DNA of 64,000 bases from an uncultured Trichococcus sp. (GCF_963667775.1 NZ_OY764015.1:1071168-1135167); one strand, 5' to 3'. Numbered from the stretch's first letter, positions 29,288 to 37,842 are shown. Numbers and translations: made by a program. The notes: generated from the sequence alone by a model not told the origin.

Positions 29288-31240
29288 TTATTTTTTTAAA
29301 TTGATATATTTTTCTTCCGTCTTCAAAGGATTCAATGCTTTGCCGCCGCCTTCATAGAACTTACCGAAAAATTCGACGAAAACCAAACGGGCTCCGTGCA
29401 CGTATGCGCTCAGCATGGACAATCCGAAATTGATTGTGTGCAGCAGGACAAACAATACAGCACCGATTGTGATTCTGGCCCAAAACGGCAGAAAATCGAT
29501 GATCATGTTGAAAGCAACCGCGATGCTGCCGCCAGAAACCCCCAAAGCCATCAAACGCGTATAACTTACCATATCCCCGATATAACTGGTTATACCGTAA
29601 AGATTATACAAACCTGCTCCGACTCCCAAAGCTTTGTTCTCAGATGCCATCGCCGTCGCCAAAACGATCGCCACCGCACTTGTGATGGCCATTGCGGCTC
29701 CCACCGTCACCAAAACTTGGCTCGGGAACAGCATCATTCCGAAGAGGATAAAAATGATTCCGATAATGATCCCCAACCAGCCGATGCTGTCCGAAATGGC
29801 ACCTAATGGATTTTTATCGCGAAGCGACAAGAATGCTTTGATTCCTAATCCAAACATAATCTGCACAACACCAAATACTACCGAAATCAATAATATCGTG
29901 TTGGCATCCTTACTCGTCGACAAGAGCGAAACCGGCAGTTCGATACCAAAAAAGGACCCGTACACCAATCCCCATAAAATCGATGGATAAGCTAAAATAT
30001 GAAAGAATTTGATATTTTTGCGCATCCCTTTATCGATGTTCAGGAATTTCAATGCCAAAAAGGTTCCGATGAACAACACCAATCCATACCCGACATCCGC
30101 TATCATCATACCGAAGAACAAAAGATAGAATGGCGTAAGCAAAGGTGTCGGATCGATTTCGTTGTATTTCGGCAAACTGTACATGGCAGTGACACTCTCG
30201 AAAGGGGTGACGATGCTGTTGTTCTTCAAAACTGTCGGAATGTCGGATAAATCCGATTCTTCTGCGTCATCCACCAGCAAAGCGTATTCATCCCCAGATG
30301 CCGTATCGGTTAAAGTATGTTTTATTTCTTCTACTTTATCCTCCTCGAGCCATCCTTGGATAACGAAAAGATGCTTCTCATTCACCAACAATTGCTGACT
30401 CTTTTCCCGTTGCAGTTTTGCGTAATAATATTCGGACAGTAGCATTAACTGCCACTCGTCGGCCTTCATATCGGAAAGATCATTCATCAGCTGCTTTTGT
30501 TGTTCACGGTTTCTCTTGATCTGCTCCTGGACTTCAACCAAAGCATCTGCAGGCGGCAGTTCATAATTATAGAGCAGCGCTTGAAAATGATTGCTGTCCA
30601 GTAATTCTTTCACATCCGCTTCAATGATCGGATCATAGAAAATCGCCGCACCATATGATTCTTTATTTTGGAATATTTCTTCCGTATAAACCAAAGGGCT
30701 GGAAGTGACATTCTCAATATAGTCATTGCTGAGCGTTTGAGGGATTGTCCCGACTTTGACGGAAATATGATCAAATTCCTCTGCATTTTTAGGGTTGAAT
30801 GACAACTTTTTCCACTGGATCAAGAAGTCTTCCTGTTCATACAAATCTTTTCTTGTTTCTTCCAATTCTTTCAGGCGATTTTTCAGAGACAAGACAGCAT
30901 TTACACGATCATCCCTCGAAAATTCTGATGTTGCTTTCTCCAGTTCTTCCAAAGACATGGATTGTTTAGGGACCGTGTACCGTTTCAGCAAAGCCTCTTT
31001 CTTTAAATAAGGTCGCAGGAAAGACAAGGCTTCCGTGACATTTTCCAGATAGCTTTCGGTCTTTTTGACGCTTTGTTCAATTGACTCTCGTTCTTTAGGC
31101 GATAAGGATTGCAGATTTTCTTTCGCAGCAGGCAAGTCGATGACTTCCAAGCTTTGCAGAGTCTGGATAGCCGTCAATAGCTGCTCTTTTTTTTCGTGAA
31201 AAGAAATGAGAGTAATTTTTTTCATTTTAGCGATTGCCAT
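29288..31240 (-). CDS. ntpI: V-type ATPase subunit I (membrane stator subunit a)
   Basis: Subunit I (650 residues) provides the ion half-channels next to the K ring. The N-terminal half (about 1-330) is soluble and coiled-coil rich. The C-terminal half has about eight membrane helices and includes YTRLMALGVSGGSIA, where the essential arginine is expected. GGAGGTG lies about 11 bases before the ATG at 31240. The gene overlaps the end of ntpF by 14 bases. A second ATG five codons in is possible but less well placed. Confidence 0.95.
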   Translation of the reverse strand: MAIAKMKKITLISFHEKKEQLLTAIQTLQSLEVIDLPAAKENLQSLSPKERESIEQSVKKTESYLENVTEALSFLRPYLKKEALLKRYTVPKQSMSLEELEKATSEFSRDDRVNAVLSLKNRLKELEETRKDLYEQEDFLIQWKKLSFNPKNAEEFDHISVKVGTIPQTLSNDYIENVTSSPLVYTEEIFQNKESYGAAIFYDPIIEADVKELLDSNHFQALLYNYELPPADALVEVQEQIKRNREQQKQLMNDLSDMKADEWQLMLLSEYYYAKLQREKSQQLLVNEKHLFVIQGWLEEDKVEEIKHTLTDTASGDEYALLVDDAEESDLSDIPTVLKNNSIVTPFESVTAMYSLPKYNEIDPTPLLTPFYLLFFGMMIADVGYGLVLFIGTFLALKFLNIDKGMRKNIKFFHILAYPSILWGLVYGSFFGIELPVSLLSTSKDANTILLISVVFGVVQIMFGLGIKAFLSLRDKNPLGAISDSIGWLGIIIGIIFILFGMMLFPSQVLVTVGAAMAITSAVAIVLATAMASENKALGVGAGLYNLYGITSYIGDMVSYTRLMALGVSGGSIAVAFNMIIDFLPFWARITIGAVLFVLLHTINFGLSMLSAYVHGARLVFVEFFGKFYEGGGKALNPLKTEEKYINLKK

Positions 31241-31547
31241 ATTTACTCATCACCTCCTCAATTACGGCATTCACAAGTTCTTCTTCTTTCGCTGCAAACC
31301 GGGCCTGCAGCTTCTCGATTTCCGCTTTCTCACTTTCTGCGGAAGCGTTCTTGAGAATTGCCAGTTGCTCCGACTTCTTCGCAAGTTCCTCGGATTGAAA
31401 AGTAGCTAATTCTTTTTCGATATTCCTTTTCATTTCGCCTATTTTATCTTGCGTATTCTGTTCAAGCTTGTGCAGTTTATTCTGATAATCCAATTCCAGA
31501 TCAGTTGCTTCCTGCTCAATCTTTTTTACTTCATCAAATATTTGCAT
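31227..31547 (-). CDS. ntpF: V-type ATPase subunit NtpF (peripheral stalk, G/H type)
   Basis: This 106-residue protein is almost entirely a charged coiled coil, as expected for the stalk partner of subunit E. It is the first gene of the operon. GGAGGTG sits about 10 bases before the ATG at 31547. Sequence conservation is weak in this family, so the call depends on operon position (immediately before ntpI), size and coiled-coil pattern. Confidence 0.9.
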   Translation of the reverse strand: MQIFDEVKKIEQEATDLELDYQNKLHKLEQNTQDKIGEMKRNIEKELATFQSEELAKKSEQLAILKNASAESEKAEIEKLQARFAAKEEELVNAVIEEVMSKYGNR

Positions 31548-31615
31548 CTTTCATTCCACCTCCGTCCCTTATTTGATTCTCCTTAGGAAAAAGATTTTTT
31601 CCAATCAGTATTTTC

Positions 31616-31644
31616 ATTATACAGTTATTGTAACGGCCGTTCAA
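31616..31644 (-). promoter_or_regulatory. Promoter of the V-ATPase operon
   Basis: On the minus strand, -35 TTGAAC (31639-31644) and -10 TATAAT (31616-31621) are spaced by exactly 17 bases. Transcription should start near 31609, about 60 bases before ntpF. Confidence 0.8.
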
Positions 31645-31656
31645 ATGTATTTGAAC
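31639..31656. promoter_or_regulatory. 18-base perfect inverted repeat over the ntp -35 box
   Basis: GTTCAAAT and ATTTGAAC flank a central GT. The repeat covers the whole -35 hexamer and the 12 bases upstream. That position suits a repressor or activator. I do not recognise the motif: the half-site order is the reverse of the LexA box. No regulator gene is adjacent. Confidence 0.6.
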
Positions 31657-32010
31657 ACGATTTCCAGCGTTTTCAACAATCACTGCAGATTATCTAATAG
31701 GAAGAAACTTTCTTGAATTTTCTCAAAATGTTAGATGAACATTTTGTGAACAAAACACCCAAGAGTCATGCCTCAATGTAGGTACCTCTCAAGGAGTCTG
31801 CTTTGGGACCTATTTTTTTCGGTGTTCCTTCCCAGTAATGTAAGCAATTTCCTCTCATTCAATGTTATTATGTGGCCAACCCGCTCATCAGATACCCTTA
31901 CTTTACCCGATAACCCTATAGCCAGGGACATTTTCGGCCGAAACGACGAAACATCAAGCCGAGTTGCACTGCTGCTGCCCTGAAATTTTTTTGAGCGCAA
32001 AATAAATAGC

Positions 32011-32039
32011 TTGCAAAAAAGAACAAACGTTCTTATAAT
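32011..32039 (+). promoter_or_regulatory. Promoter with embedded LexA (SOS) box
   Basis: -35 TTGCAA (32011-32016) and -10 TATAAT (32034-32039) are separated by 17 bases. Inside the spacer, GAACAAACGTTC (32021-32032) matches the core of the Gram-positive LexA box, GAAC-RNRY-GTTC, at every position. This placement would block RNA polymerase until LexA is cleaved. Confidence 0.85.
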
Positions 32040-32076
32040 GAGGATACAAGACAAACACACGTTCGGAGGAACCAAC

Positions 32077-32421
32077 ATGCAAAACTACATCTATCCGGTA
32101 TCCAATAGCAATGAAAATACTTCAAATAAATCCTACCTGCGCCCACTCTCGTCCGTCCGATCAATCAATGAGGCCATTCTTGACAAAGTGATGCCGATTC
32201 ATCAAGTTGTCCGTTTCGCTAATCAAGCTTTTGAAAACCACACCCCTGTGTATGTTGTGATTGAAGAAAAACACGGACCGAAATCATATACAAGAACACT
32301 AGTATGGGGCAACTTCAATTCCCGCGTAACCCCGAAAAGACAAGTCATGTTCACAACTGCCGATAAAAAAGTGACTTACCTGCTGAACATCAGTCAAATT
32401 TTGGCCATCCAACTTGGTTGA
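32077..32421 (+). CDS. Uncharacterised 114-residue protein under LexA control
   Basis: I do not recognise this protein with confidence. It starts at the ATG at 32077, about 8 bases after CGGAGG. The C-terminal half (about 52-112) looks like a small beta-rich fold: a TPVYVVIEE strand, a middle YTRTLVWG, and a final VTYLLNISQILAIQLG. That pattern vaguely resembles the C-terminus of YolD-family proteins, which are often SOS-regulated next to Y-family polymerases. No polymerase is nearby. The perfect LexA-box promoter makes an SOS-response role likely. It is flanked by a bidirectional terminator and stands alone on the plus strand. Confidence 0.8.
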   Translation: MQNYIYPVSNSNENTSNKSYLRPLSSVRSINEAILDKVMPIHQVVRFANQAFENHTPVYVVIEEKHGPKSYTRTLVWGNFNSRVTPKRQVMFTTADKKVTYLLNISQILAIQLG

Positions 32422-32440
32422 TTCACTCCAGACAGCAGAC

Positions 32441-32495
32441 AAAAAGGAGGACAAGTACACCCCGTCGATTGCGGGATGGCTTGTCCTCCTTTTTT
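32441..32495. terminator. Bidirectional terminator between the SOS-type gene and cls
   Basis: The arms AAAAAGGAGGACAAG and CTTGTCCTCCTTTTT are perfectly complementary and enclose a 24-base loop. A-runs and T-runs lie on both sides, so it can serve the converging genes on either strand. Confidence 0.85.
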
Positions 32496-32516
32496 CATTT
32501 AAATCATGTTTGGCGT

Positions 32517-33965
32517 CTAGAGTATCGGTGACAGCAACCTGGAAAAAGCCTGCTTAAATTTCCGGCCCTTCGATTGTTTTGCGAAATAGTCATGGGTTGC
32601 GGGGATGCACCTTACCTGATCTTCTTCAAAGTTCGCGATCAATTCTTCAGCCACTTCACGATCATAAATAAAGGCGTTGATCTCAAAATTCAGCTTAAAG
32701 CTACGCACGTCCATATTTGCGGTGCCTATCGATACAATTTCATCATCAATCACCAGAACTTTTGAATGCAAAAAGCCATTCTGGTACATATGGACTTCAG
32801 CACCATACTCTATGATGTCTTTCGCGAAATATTCCGTTGCCCGATAGACGAACGGGTGATCTGGCTTCGAAGGGATCATGATTTTGACTTGTACACCCGA
32901 TAAAGCCGCGATTTTCAGCATTTCATGCAGACTTTCGTCAGGTATAAAATAAGGTGTCTGTATATAAATGGATTCCTTCGCTTGGCTGATCATCTTCAGG
33001 AAACCCATTTTGATGGGCTGATCTTCGTCATCCGGCCCGCTGGCTACAATCTGCATGGCTGTATTTCCTTTTTTATCCACAATTGGGAAATAGGCTTCTG
33101 CATAATCTTTCCGATTCTTGGGTTTGGCGACCGCGTTCCAATCCATGAAAAACCGGCTTTGAAGCGTCAGCACCGCATTCCCTTCTATCCTCATGTGGGT
33201 ATCGCGCCATTCACCTAGATCCCCTAGCCCCAAATACTCATCGCCGATATTGAACCCTCCAAGATAAGCCACTTCGGAATCCACTACCATTATTTTGCGG
33301 TGATTTCGATAGTTCATCCGTAAATTGACGAAAGGTATTTTTGACCCGAAAAAAACTTCCGTCTTCCCTCCCAATTTTTCAAGGTTTTTGAAGAATCTTG
33401 GATCGTTCCCTCTGCAGCCCATCGCATCATAAACGACCAAAACTTCCACACCGGCTGCTGCCCGATCCTCCAATGCCGCAAGTACACGCTTCCCCAAAGC
33501 ATCTGAGCGAAAAGTATAATAGAGCATATGCACGTGTTTTTCGGCTTTGTAGATGTCCTGCACAAGGGATTCGAAAATGCCTTCCCCCGTTTTGAATATC
33601 TGGATTTTATTCCCCTTGGTCAAAATGGATTCGTCACTCTCAAGGAATAAAATAGCTGTTTTTTTGGCATAATCGGTTTCGATCAAACCTTGCGCCAGAT
33701 CCTCATCCTCCAGCATCTCAATCTGGACCTTCGCCAGCTGGGACATGCCCAAGCTCTTTTGTGTCCGCATATCATAGATATTTTCTTTTGACATCTTTTT
33801 TCCTATAAAGAGATAGATGATGAAGCCCGCTATCGGCAGGAGGTTTAACGTCAACAGCCAGGCCCAAGTGGCTGCAACATCCCTCTTTTCTTTAAAGACA
33901 GTGATGATTGCACCGATTGTATTCAAAGTGATGATTGCCGTAAATATCATTGACCAAATACTCAT
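32517..33965 (-). CDS. cls: Cardiolipin synthase
   Basis: This 482-residue membrane enzyme condenses phosphatidylglycerol to cardiolipin. Two N-terminal membrane helices are followed by two phospholipase D motifs: NHRKIMVVD in the first half and LHSKVLVIDDEIVSIGTANMD in the second, split here by family convention as HxK(x)4D. I use the ATG at 33965, which follows GGAG by 7 bases. A longer reading at 33986 has no ribosome site. It is monocistronic, with terminators on both sides. Confidence 0.95.
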   Translation of the reverse strand: MSIWSMIFTAIITLNTIGAIITVFKEKRDVAATWAWLLTLNLLPIAGFIIYLFIGKKMSKENIYDMRTQKSLGMSQLAKVQIEMLEDEDLAQGLIETDYAKKTAILFLESDESILTKGNKIQIFKTGEGIFESLVQDIYKAEKHVHMLYYTFRSDALGKRVLAALEDRAAAGVEVLVVYDAMGCRGNDPRFFKNLEKLGGKTEVFFGSKIPFVNLRMNYRNHRKIMVVDSEVAYLGGFNIGDEYLGLGDLGEWRDTHMRIEGNAVLTLQSRFFMDWNAVAKPKNRKDYAEAYFPIVDKKGNTAMQIVASGPDDEDQPIKMGFLKMISQAKESIYIQTPYFIPDESLHEMLKIAALSGVQVKIMIPSKPDHPFVYRATEYFAKDIIEYGAEVHMYQNGFLHSKVLVIDDEIVSIGTANMDVRSFKLNFEINAFIYDREVAEELIANFEEDQVRCIPATHDYFAKQSKGRKFKQAFSRLLSPIL

Positions 33966-34038
33966 ATGACCACTCCAACTCAACATAATGACAAAACATG
34001 TTACGGACTAATGATAGCACATGTTCACACAAAAACAG

Positions 34039-34079
34039 AAAGGCGAAGTCCGGATCATCAAAATCCTTCCTTCGCCTTC
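34039..34079 (-). terminator. Terminator after the ThiT-like gene
   Basis: AAGGCGAAG and CTTCGCCTT form the stem, with an inner GGA/TCC pairing in the loop. On the minus strand the T-rich TCTGTTTTTG follows. It begins 6 bases after the gene's stop codon. Confidence 0.8.
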
Positions 34080-34084
34080 TATTT

Positions 34085-34687
34085 TTAATCATTCAATAGT
34101 TTCGATTTTTCTTTTCTGCTCAGGAAACGGGTGCCTTTGGGAATGTACGCTTTAGGAGCAAATTTCGCAATCAACAGCATAATGGCCGCGCTGACGGCAA
34201 AAGTGACCGCAAAGGATAGCGCCTGTCCCGGAAGGAAATGCGCAAAGGCAGAAATCCCGGCAGGAACGGCTTCTTCGCTGAGGAAGATGTCCGAAATCAA
34301 CAACCACACGAAATGGATAAGCGTTCCGAAAAAGGATGCCGTCGTTATATTCAAGGCTGCATTCGGGAAACGTTTATTGTTCAAAGTGCGCTGCGTGAAC
34401 TTCGCGAAAAAGCCGGCGATGCCCACGAAAACAAACGGTGCCGCTTGGGTCAGGATATCTGCGGAAACATCCGTCCCCTCTCCTTTAAGCGCAAATAATG
34501 CAAGGCCGGTCAGTGTTCCTGAAACCAGTCCAAGCAGCATGCCTCTGCGGAGCGAAATGAAAAGCAACGGCAGCAAAGCAAACACAATTTTGTATTCTCC
34601 CACTGGCACCGTCACATATGCCAAGGCGATCGCGAGGACAGCAAACAGAGCTGCCTCGATCCAAGCCCTCGTACTATTAGAACCCAT
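34085..34687 (-). CDS. ThiT-like S-component membrane protein (ECF transporter)
   Basis: This 200-residue protein has about six membrane helices, with the stretch KIVFALLPLLFISLRRGMLLGLVSG typical of the ThiT/YuaJ family split over helices 2-3. S-components bind a vitamin and work with an ECF ATPase module. The residues I would expect for thiamine (a Glu-Tyr pair on helix 3 and Trp residues in the later loop) are not obvious. No TPP riboswitch is present. Specificity is therefore open and I give no symbol. It lies 60 bases after rnjB and is probably co-transcribed with it. The start at 34687 has AAGGAG 12 bases upstream. Confidence 0.75.
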   Translation of the reverse strand: MGSNSTRAWIEAALFAVLAIALAYVTVPVGEYKIVFALLPLLFISLRRGMLLGLVSGTLTGLALFALKGEGTDVSADILTQAAPFVFVGIAGFFAKFTQRTLNNKRFPNAALNITTASFFGTLIHFVWLLISDIFLSEEAVPAGISAFAHFLPGQALSFAVTFAVSAAIMLLIAKFAPKAYIPKGTRFLSRKEKSKLLND

Positions 34688-34747
34688 AAAAATGAATCTC
34701 TCCTTTTCAACAACAATCCGATTCATTGCCTTTTTAGCAAACGGTCA

Positions 34748-36427
34748 TCAGTTCTTCTTCTGATAATTGGATGCTTCCATGATGATCGGTAAAATCACCG
34801 GTTTGCGCTTCGTTTTTTCAAAAAGATAACGGCTCAGCGAATCGCGTATTTCTTGCTTTAGCTTAGCCCAATCGAAGTCTTTTGTATGCAGATTGTCTTC
34901 GACTACTTCCTTGACGATATTCGAACTTTCCTTGACGAGCTCTTCGCTCGCTTTCATGTAGACGAAGCCACGCGAAACAATTTCCGGACCCGACAGAATT
35001 TTATTCAATCTTCTGGAAATCGTGACAACGACAACGAAGATACCATCTTCCGATAACAGTTTACGATCGCGCAAGACGATATTGCCGATATCACCGACAC
35101 CGATACCATCAATCAGAACATTCCCAGCTGGGACTTGTCCCGTCATGTGCATACGCCCTTTTGCATACTCGATTACATCGCCTTTTCCAGGGATGAAAAT
35201 ATTTTTGAAGGGAATACCGACTTCATTAGCCAATTGGGCATGGGCAGCCTGCATCCGATACTCGCCTTGGACAGGCACAAAATAGGTAGGGCGGAGCAGG
35301 TTGATCATCAATTTAAGATCATTCGGCGAAGCATGGCCGGATGCTTTGTATGTTCCCGATATTTCCCGTACGGATGCACCGGCACGATAAATCAAATTTT
35401 TGGTTTTTGCGACGGTTGTTTCCATCGCAGTGGAAGGCGTAGTCGTGATGTAAACTAGATCACCCTCCTTCAGATTCACTTGCTTGTGTCTGCCTTTGGA
35501 CATCCGCTTCAATGCTTCCAATGGTTCCCCACTGTTACCGGTTTCCAGAACCAAGACTTGCTCATCACGGTAATCATTGATGTTTTTCACATTTACAAGC
35601 AAATCTGGGGACGGCAGCACTAATTTCCCTAGTTTCATGGCGACATCGACAATTTCGACCAAAGTCGGCCCTGTCAAAAATATTTTACGGTTAGCTTGAA
35701 GAGCCACATCAAAAACTTGCTGAATCCGCAAAATGTTGCTTGCGACACAGGACACGATAATGCGTCCTTCAGCATTGATGAAGGTATCCAACATTTCTTC
35801 CTCAATTTTGCGGTCACTGACATTTTCCGTAGTCGATTCGGCATCTCCGGAATCACTCAACAGCGCCAATACTTTGCCTTCACCGATATCCGTAATTTTG
35901 CCGTAATCTGTACGGTACATCGGGGAGGCACTTTGGTCAAACTTGAAGTCACCAGTATATACGACGCTGCCTTCTTCCGTCTTCACGCAAATACCTACAG
36001 AATCAGGGATTGTATGCGTGGTTCTGAAGAATCGGACGCTGGTGTTTTCGAATTCAATTTCAGTGTTCTCATCGATGACATGGTAATCCTGAAAACCTGT
36101 AGCCAAACCTGTTGATTCAACCGCCAATTTAGCTAATGCAATGGTCAACTCCGTGCCGAACACTGGTGCATCGATATTTTGCAATAAATAAGGCAGTGCT
36201 CCCACAGCATCTGCATGACCATGCGTCAGGAAAATGCCCGCTATCTTATTTTTATTTTCCTCCAGATAAGTGAAATCAGGAATGACAACATCAATTCCCA
36301 ACAATTCATTTTCCGGATAGAGCAGACCGCAATCCAATACAAAAATCAAATCGTCCACTTCTACTGCATACATGTTTTTACCGCTTTCTCTCACACCTCC
36401 AAGAGAAATTATTCTTACTTTACTCAT
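34748..36427 (-). CDS. rnjB: Ribonuclease J2
   Basis: RNase J proteins (559 residues here) are metallo-beta-lactamase/beta-CASP nucleases for mRNA decay and rRNA maturation. The canonical HxHxDH metal motif is here HGHADA (69-74), so the final histidine is alanine. This is the usual state of RNase J2, which has weak activity alone and works with J1. RNase J1 is not in the window. GAGGTGG precedes the ATG. A leader of about 175 bases with hairpins lies upstream. The ThiT-like gene follows. Confidence 0.94.
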   Translation of the reverse strand: MSKVRIISLGGVRESGKNMYAVEVDDLIFVLDCGLLYPENELLGIDVVIPDFTYLEENKNKIAGIFLTHGHADAVGALPYLLQNIDAPVFGTELTIALAKLAVESTGLATGFQDYHVIDENTEIEFENTSVRFFRTTHTIPDSVGICVKTEEGSVVYTGDFKFDQSASPMYRTDYGKITDIGEGKVLALLSDSGDAESTTENVSDRKIEEEMLDTFINAEGRIIVSCVASNILRIQQVFDVALQANRKIFLTGPTLVEIVDVAMKLGKLVLPSPDLLVNVKNINDYRDEQVLVLETGNSGEPLEALKRMSKGRHKQVNLKEGDLVYITTTPSTAMETTVAKTKNLIYRAGASVREISGTYKASGHASPNDLKLMINLLRPTYFVPVQGEYRMQAAHAQLANEVGIPFKNIFIPGKGDVIEYAKGRMHMTGQVPAGNVLIDGIGVGDIGNIVLRDRKLLSEDGIFVVVVTISRRLNKILSGPEIVSRGFVYMKASEELVKESSNIVKEVVEDNLHTKDFDWAKLKQEIRDSLSRYLFEKTKRKPVILPIIMEASNYQKKN

Positions 36428-36608
36428 TGTACCACCTCTTATTTTCCAGCTTTCTGTGCTGTTGTCTATTTTGATCGTTTGAATGCCTTTCTCCGTATTA
36501 TCGCCCCTGAAAACCAGCGTTGCTGCGTTGCCGAACTGCCTCCAGGGTCTACAAGCGAATGCGTTTTCTTCGCATCCGGCTAAACGTGACCGATATCCTC
36601 TCTGTTAT

Positions 36609-36614
36609 ATTATA
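36609..36614 (-). promoter_or_regulatory. -10 box of the rnjB promoter
   Basis: A perfect TATAAT on the minus strand lies about 180 bases before the rnjB start codon. The -35 region is weak (CTACAA at 17 bases), so this call is tentative. Confidence 0.5.
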
Positions 36615-36674
36615 CATGATTATCGGCAAAATTGTAGCATTTGCTTCAGTTTCTGCTTTGGTTTTCTGAAAGTG

Positions 36675-36757
36675 AAAAAAGACCTCTCAAAAGGAACAGA
36701 CCGGGAATGATGTTTATAACCAAACACCTTCCCCGGCCCGTCCTCTGACAAGTCTTA
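36675..36757 (-). terminator. Terminator after asd
   Basis: A long imperfect hairpin (AAGAC/GTCTT at the base, with an inner GGGAA and TTCCC pairing) ends in TTTTTTC on the minus strand. It lies about 50 bases past the asd stop. Confidence 0.7.
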
Positions 36758-36804
36758 TTTAATTCCTCAGTTGAGGTGGTCCGGATCATCCAAACTCAAA
36801 AATT

Positions 36805-37842
36805 TTACAGAAGACCCATTTCGATCATTTTTTCAGCAATCTGCACAGAATTCCATGCAGCGCCCTTCAACAAGTTATCCGAAACAACCCACATATGGAA
36901 ACCATTGTCGACATCTACATCTTTACGGATACGCCCGACAAACGTTTCATTTTTCCCGACGGATTCACGGGCAGTAGGATAAACTTGATTGGTTGTATCG
37001 TCCTGAAGCACGACTCCTGGAGCGTCTTTCAGCACTTCCCAGATGTCTGCGACGGAAACGTTCTTGTCGTCCACTTCAAAATAGACGGATTCCGAGTGTC
37101 CGGACATCACAGGGATGCGCACACAGGTTGCTGAAACCTTGATGTCCTGGTCGCCCATGATTTTTTTGGTTTCGTTGATCATCTTCCACTCCTCATACGT
37201 GTAGCCGCCTTCGCTGAACACATCGATTTGCGGTAAAGCGTTGAATGCGATCGGGAAATGCTTCTTATCGCCACCACAAGGTAAGATTTTCGCGACTGGC
37301 TCTTCACCGTTCAGGACCGCTTGGGTTTGATCTTTCAGTTCTTCCAAAGCATGCAGACCAGCTCCGCTCACCGCTTGGTATGTGGAAACGATGACGCGAT
37401 CCAAACCAAATTTTTCGCGGATCGGTTGCAAAGCCACCACCATCTGGATAGTGGAACAGTTTGGATTAGCAATCAGCCCTTTGTGTTTGCGCAAGTCTTC
37501 CGGGTTCACCTCAGGGACAACCAATGGCGTTTCCGGATCCATACGAAAAGCACTCGTATTGTCGATGACGATGGCTCCAGCTTTGATGGCTGCAGGGGAA
37601 AATTGTTTCGTGATGCCGCCCCCAGCGCTGAACAAGGCGATATCGATGCCTCCAAATGAGTCATCAGTCGTTTCTTCGATCTGCAGCTCCTGTCCTCGGA
37701 AAGTCTTCACTTTGCCTGCAGACCGTTTAGAAGCCAACAACTTCAAGCTTTTTATCGGAAAAGAAGCATTTTCCAACAAGCCCAGCATTTTTTCTCCAAC
37801 AGCACCTGTAGCACCTACAATGGCAACATTATACTCTTTCAT
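36805..37842 (-). CDS. asd: Aspartate-semialdehyde dehydrogenase
   Basis: Asd reduces aspartyl phosphate to aspartate semialdehyde with NADPH, the branch point to lysine/diaminopimelate, threonine and methionine. The N-terminal NADP motif VGATGAVG is followed by the active-site NPNCST, with Cys129 as nucleophile. The ATG at 37842 (345 residues) has GAGGG 7 bases upstream. A further ATG at 37860 is less likely. It is monocistronic: dapA or other pathway genes are not adjacent. Confidence 0.96.
   Translation of the reverse strand: MKEYNVAIVGATGAVGEKMLGLLENASFPIKSLKLLASKRSAGKVKTFRGQELQIEETTDDSFGGIDIALFSAGGGITKQFSPAAIKAGAIVIDNTSAFRMDPETPLVVPEVNPEDLRKHKGLIANPNCSTIQMVVALQPIREKFGLDRVIVSTYQAVSGAGLHALEELKDQTQAVLNGEEPVAKILPCGGDKKHFPIAFNALPQIDVFSEGGYTYEEWKMINETKKIMGDQDIKVSATCVRIPVMSGHSESVYFEVDDKNVSVADIWEVLKDAPGVVLQDDTTNQVYPTARESVGKNETFVGRIRKDVDVDNGFHMWVVSDNLLKGAAWNSVQIAEKMIEMGLL

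Larger units (their letters stand above)
31548..32076. other. 529-base gene-poor region between ntpF and the SOS-type gene
   Basis: This stretch separates two divergent transcription units. Near ntpF it holds the ntp promoter and an 18-base palindrome. Near 32.0 kb it holds the LexA-box promoter of the plus-strand gene. Between them, on the plus strand, are two hairpins followed by T-runs (about 31780-31819 and 31923-31992) with no coding frame I can support before them. They may end small RNAs. Confidence 0.6.
36428..36804. other. 377-base intergenic region: rnjB leader and asd terminator
   Basis: The rnjB-proximal half is its transcribed leader, starting near 36602, with two hairpins (36505-36547 and 36557-36576) and an eight-codon reading frame (36549-36575) encoding MRRKRIRL. 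The other half contains the asd terminator. I see no further gene. Confidence 0.55.

Noticed and set aside
31639-31656. ntp palindrome as a LexA box
   Set aside because: The half-sites are in the reverse order (GTTC...GAAC instead of GAAC...GTTC) and the spacing differs, so it is not a LexA site.
31773-32078. 101-codon open frame on the minus strand opposite the SOS-type promoter
   Set aside because: It has no ribosome site and overlaps both the LexA promoter and the terminator-like hairpins. Its composition does not look like a real protein.
34688-34747. Possible TPP riboswitch before the ThiT-like gene
   Set aside because: Only 60 bases separate it from rnjB, too few for a THI element, and no conserved THI-box sequence is visible.
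34131-34763. Long plus-strand frame of about 210 codons opposite the ThiT-like gene
   Set aside because: The minus strand encodes a coherent membrane protein with a terminator. The plus-strand frame is its shadow, which is common for hydrophobic genes.
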